A stretch of 64,000 nucleotides of DNA from Singulisphaera sp. GP187. Its GTDB lineage: Bacteria > Planctomycetota > Planctomycetia > Gemmatales > Gemmataceae. Location: the NCBI GenBank assembly GCA_945905925.1, contig CAMDQN010000003.1, positions 34,705-98,704 on the forward strand. Direction: 5' to 3'. Every line of letters starts with the position of its first letter. The first letter of the stretch is position 1. A model generated the notes under the pieces. That model saw nothing but the letters and a program-made list of their open reading frames with translations. It did no database searches and was not told the DNA's origin. This document shows positions 62,601 through 64,000 of this stretch, in pieces. A program made the translations under genes and the position numbers.

Positions 62601-62963
62601 CATGGTCAAGCAGGTCGAGGGATTGAAGGAGGTACTGAACCTGATGAGTTCAACGACCCAGTTGCCGAAGTTGGAGAAGTTCGCGCCAATCCCACTGCCC
62701 CCTCCGGCGGTCATGCCGGCGCCTGTGAGAGCGTTGATGCCCCGTTTCACCATTGCGGGCACTCCCGGTTCGGTCCACGGCTCGCGAACCGGGTTTGCTG
62801 TGCCAATCGCTGACACGGTTACCCAGTTGCAAGTGCTGGCTCTCGCCCAACCGAGCGTGCAGCCACTTTCGACCCACTTTTCGGTATCATGTCGGAATCG
62901 AAGGCTCAAGTCCCAAACATTTCGGACCGCTCGACTTGGCCCGATGCCGCACGAGGTGCTGTC
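62601..62963. other. Leader region upstream of CE15-like gene, no clear content
   Basis: A plus-strand ORF (62602-62967) and a minus-strand glycine-rich ORF cover this stretch, but neither resembles a known protein nor has convincing codon or start signals. It probably holds the promoter for the esterase gene. A short imperfect repeat of CCGG-rich sequence is present. Confidence 0.4.
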
Positions 62964-64000
62964 ATGAGCAAGTGGGCACTTACCGTCCTCCCGCTCGTAT
63001 TGGTGCTCGCGACCCTCACTAACGCGCAGCCGCCCAAGAAAGCGGACGAGCCGAAGCCGGGCACGCGCGGGAACCCGGACAACGTGCCGTACATCGGCAA
63101 GAGCGACCCGAAGGGCAACCCGGTTCGGCTCGCCAAAGCCACCGGGCACGTCTCGAACTACGCCGAAGACAAAGTTCCGGCGTACATGCTCCCGGACCCG
63201 CTCACACTCGCCAGCGGCAAGAAGGTCACCTCCGCCGAAGTGTGGATCAAGGAGCGGCGGCCAGAGATCCTCAAGTTCTACCGCACCGAGATCTACGGCA
63301 GCGTGCCCGATAACGCGCCGAAGGTCATGTGGGAGGTGACCGAGACCGACGAGACCGCCCGTAAGGGCACCGCGGTCATGCGCCGCGTTGTCGGGAAGAT
63401 GGGCGACAAAGTCAACGGCCCGCGCATGACGTTAACCCTTCACACACCCGCTAAGGCCAAAGGCCCGGTCCCGCTGCTGTTGAACGTCACCTTCGGCTTC
63501 GGCGCGGGCAAGGTGCCGCCCAAACCCGGTGCGTTCGATCTGGTCGAGGAGGTGCTGGGCCGCGGGTGGGGTTATGCGACGCTCAGTTACACCGACATTC
63601 AGCCGGACCGTGCCGACCGCTGGACCGAGGGCGTGATCGGGCTGACGCTCAAGGACGGTCAGACGAAGCCCGCTGCGCACGAGTGGGGCACGATCAGCGC
63701 GTGGGCGTGGGGCGTCAGCCGGTGCATCGACTACTTCGAGACCGACAAGATCGTCGATGCCAAGAAGATTGCCATTACGGGCGCGTCGCGGTTGGGCAAG
63801 ACGGTGCTGTGGGCCGGCGCGCAGGACGAACGGGTGGCGGCTGTATTCGCTGCGGTGCCGGGCGAGATGGGCGCGTCGCTGATCCGGCGCGACTGGGGCG
63901 AGACGCTCGACGACATGGCCCAGAACTTCCACTGGCAGTTCGCGGGGAATCTTTCGAAGTGGGCGGGCAAGTGGAATGATTTGGCGGTGGATCAGCACAT
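62964..64000 (+). CDS. Glucuronoyl-esterase-like (CE15) alpha/beta hydrolase, 3' end outside window
   Basis: CE15 enzymes cleave ester bonds between lignin alcohols and glucuronic acid in xylan, or related carbohydrate esters, outside the cell. The ATG at 62964, preceded by GAGGTG, begins signal peptide MSKWALTVLPLVLVLATLTN. The ORF runs off the right edge after about 345 codons and is absent from the ORF track for that reason. Key pieces are GPVPLLLNVTFGFGAG, HEWGTISAWAWGVSRCIDYF near residue 235 and the nucleophile elbow ITGASRLGKTVLWAGAQDER near residue 270, with the catalytic Ser in GASRLGK. GETLDDMAQNFHW near the end of the visible part is also CE15-like. The catalytic His lies beyond the window. 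Confidence 0.87.
   Translation, partial: MSKWALTVLPLVLVLATLTNAQPPKKADEPKPGTRGNPDNVPYIGKSDPKGNPVRLAKATGHVSNYAEDKVPAYMLPDPLTLASGKKVTSAEVWIKERRPEILKFYRTEIYGSVPDNAPKVMWEVTETDETARKGTAVMRRVVGKMGDKVNGPRMTLTLHTPAKAKGPVPLLLNVTFGFGAGKVPPKPGAFDLVEEVLGRGWGYATLSYTDIQPDRADRWTEGVIGLTLKDGQTKPAAHEWGTISAWAWGVSRCIDYFETDKIVDAKKIAITGASRLGKTVLWAGAQDERVAAVFAAVPGEMGASLIRRDWGETLDDMAQNFHWQFAGNLSKWAGKWNDLAVDQH

Noticed and set aside
1-64000. tRNA, rRNA, integrase or prophage genes
   Set aside because: I looked for tRNA-like cloverleaf ends, rRNA conserved blocks and integrase motifs and saw none that I could support by eye.

Overview
The window looks like chromosome from a planctomycete, most likely a Gemmata-type (Gemmataceae) bacterium. 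This is inferred from high GC, many GTG starts, and gene families largely restricted to that phylum: DUF1501, DUF1549/DUF1553, DUF1552, DUF1592-type cytochrome proteins, PVC-type heme-binding proteins, a DUF1559 pilin-like protein, the TIGR02996-type repeat-companion motif and planctomycete-style sulfatases. No rRNA, tRNA, CRISPR array, phage module or transposase gene was recognised. Layout: 0-3.5 kb (minus) carries a sugar ABC importer (binding lipoprotein, then an ATPase running off the left edge) with a long hairpin between them, a decayed small membrane gene, and a lipoprotein with a degenerate M48-like motif. 3.6-10.2 kb (plus) carries a SWIM/LRR protein, pyruvate phosphate dikinase and a sulfatase. 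10.2-20.4 kb carries a secreted propeller protein, pyrE, a large c-type-heme propeller protein, a PQQ-type dehydrogenase fused to cytochrome motifs, and a cobalamin riboswitch leading into a DUF1559 gene and an SGNH hydrolase. 20.6-31.8 kb (minus) holds a 1709-residue multidomain heme/copper protein and a tight gene series: methyltransferase, FAD oxidoreductase, type III polyketide synthase, TIM-barrel protein, RraA-like protein, CobW-like GTPase. 31.9-47.4 kb (minus) holds a DUF1549-DUF1501 pair and a five-gene unit: two large TPR proteins (827 and 2471 residues) followed by ExbB/MotA-like and two ExbD-like proteins. 48-57.3 kb (plus) is a six-gene secreted/cytochrome operon (DUF1501, DUF1552, unknown, SMP-30-like, SGNH-LRR, DUF1592-type). 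57.7-62.1 kb (minus) is a DUF1553-DUF1501 pair. The right end has a decayed SYLF-domain gene and the start of a CE15-like esterase. The most unusual signal is a family of roughly 125-135 bp, doubly palindromic elements (arms rich in CCCCCTCCCCTAAGAAGG). Three copies sit inside open reading frames of adjacent genes (CobW-like GTPase, type III PKS, FAD oxidoreductase) and are translated in frame as peptides of the form LPPTPSPKKGGG...PPPFLGEG. A fourth lies between the two exbD genes, where it appears to supply the Shine-Dalgarno sequence of the downstream gene, and a fifth, decayed copy is intergenic. Because the element is palindromic, the in-gene copy in the PKS has an equivalent open frame on both strands. 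This recalls the Rickettsia palindromic elements in behaviour, although the sequence is different. Two further points of interest are the cobalamin riboswitch in front of a pilin-like DUF1559 gene and the Exb-type motor encoded next to giant TPR proteins. All domain names come from reading motifs, with no database search.
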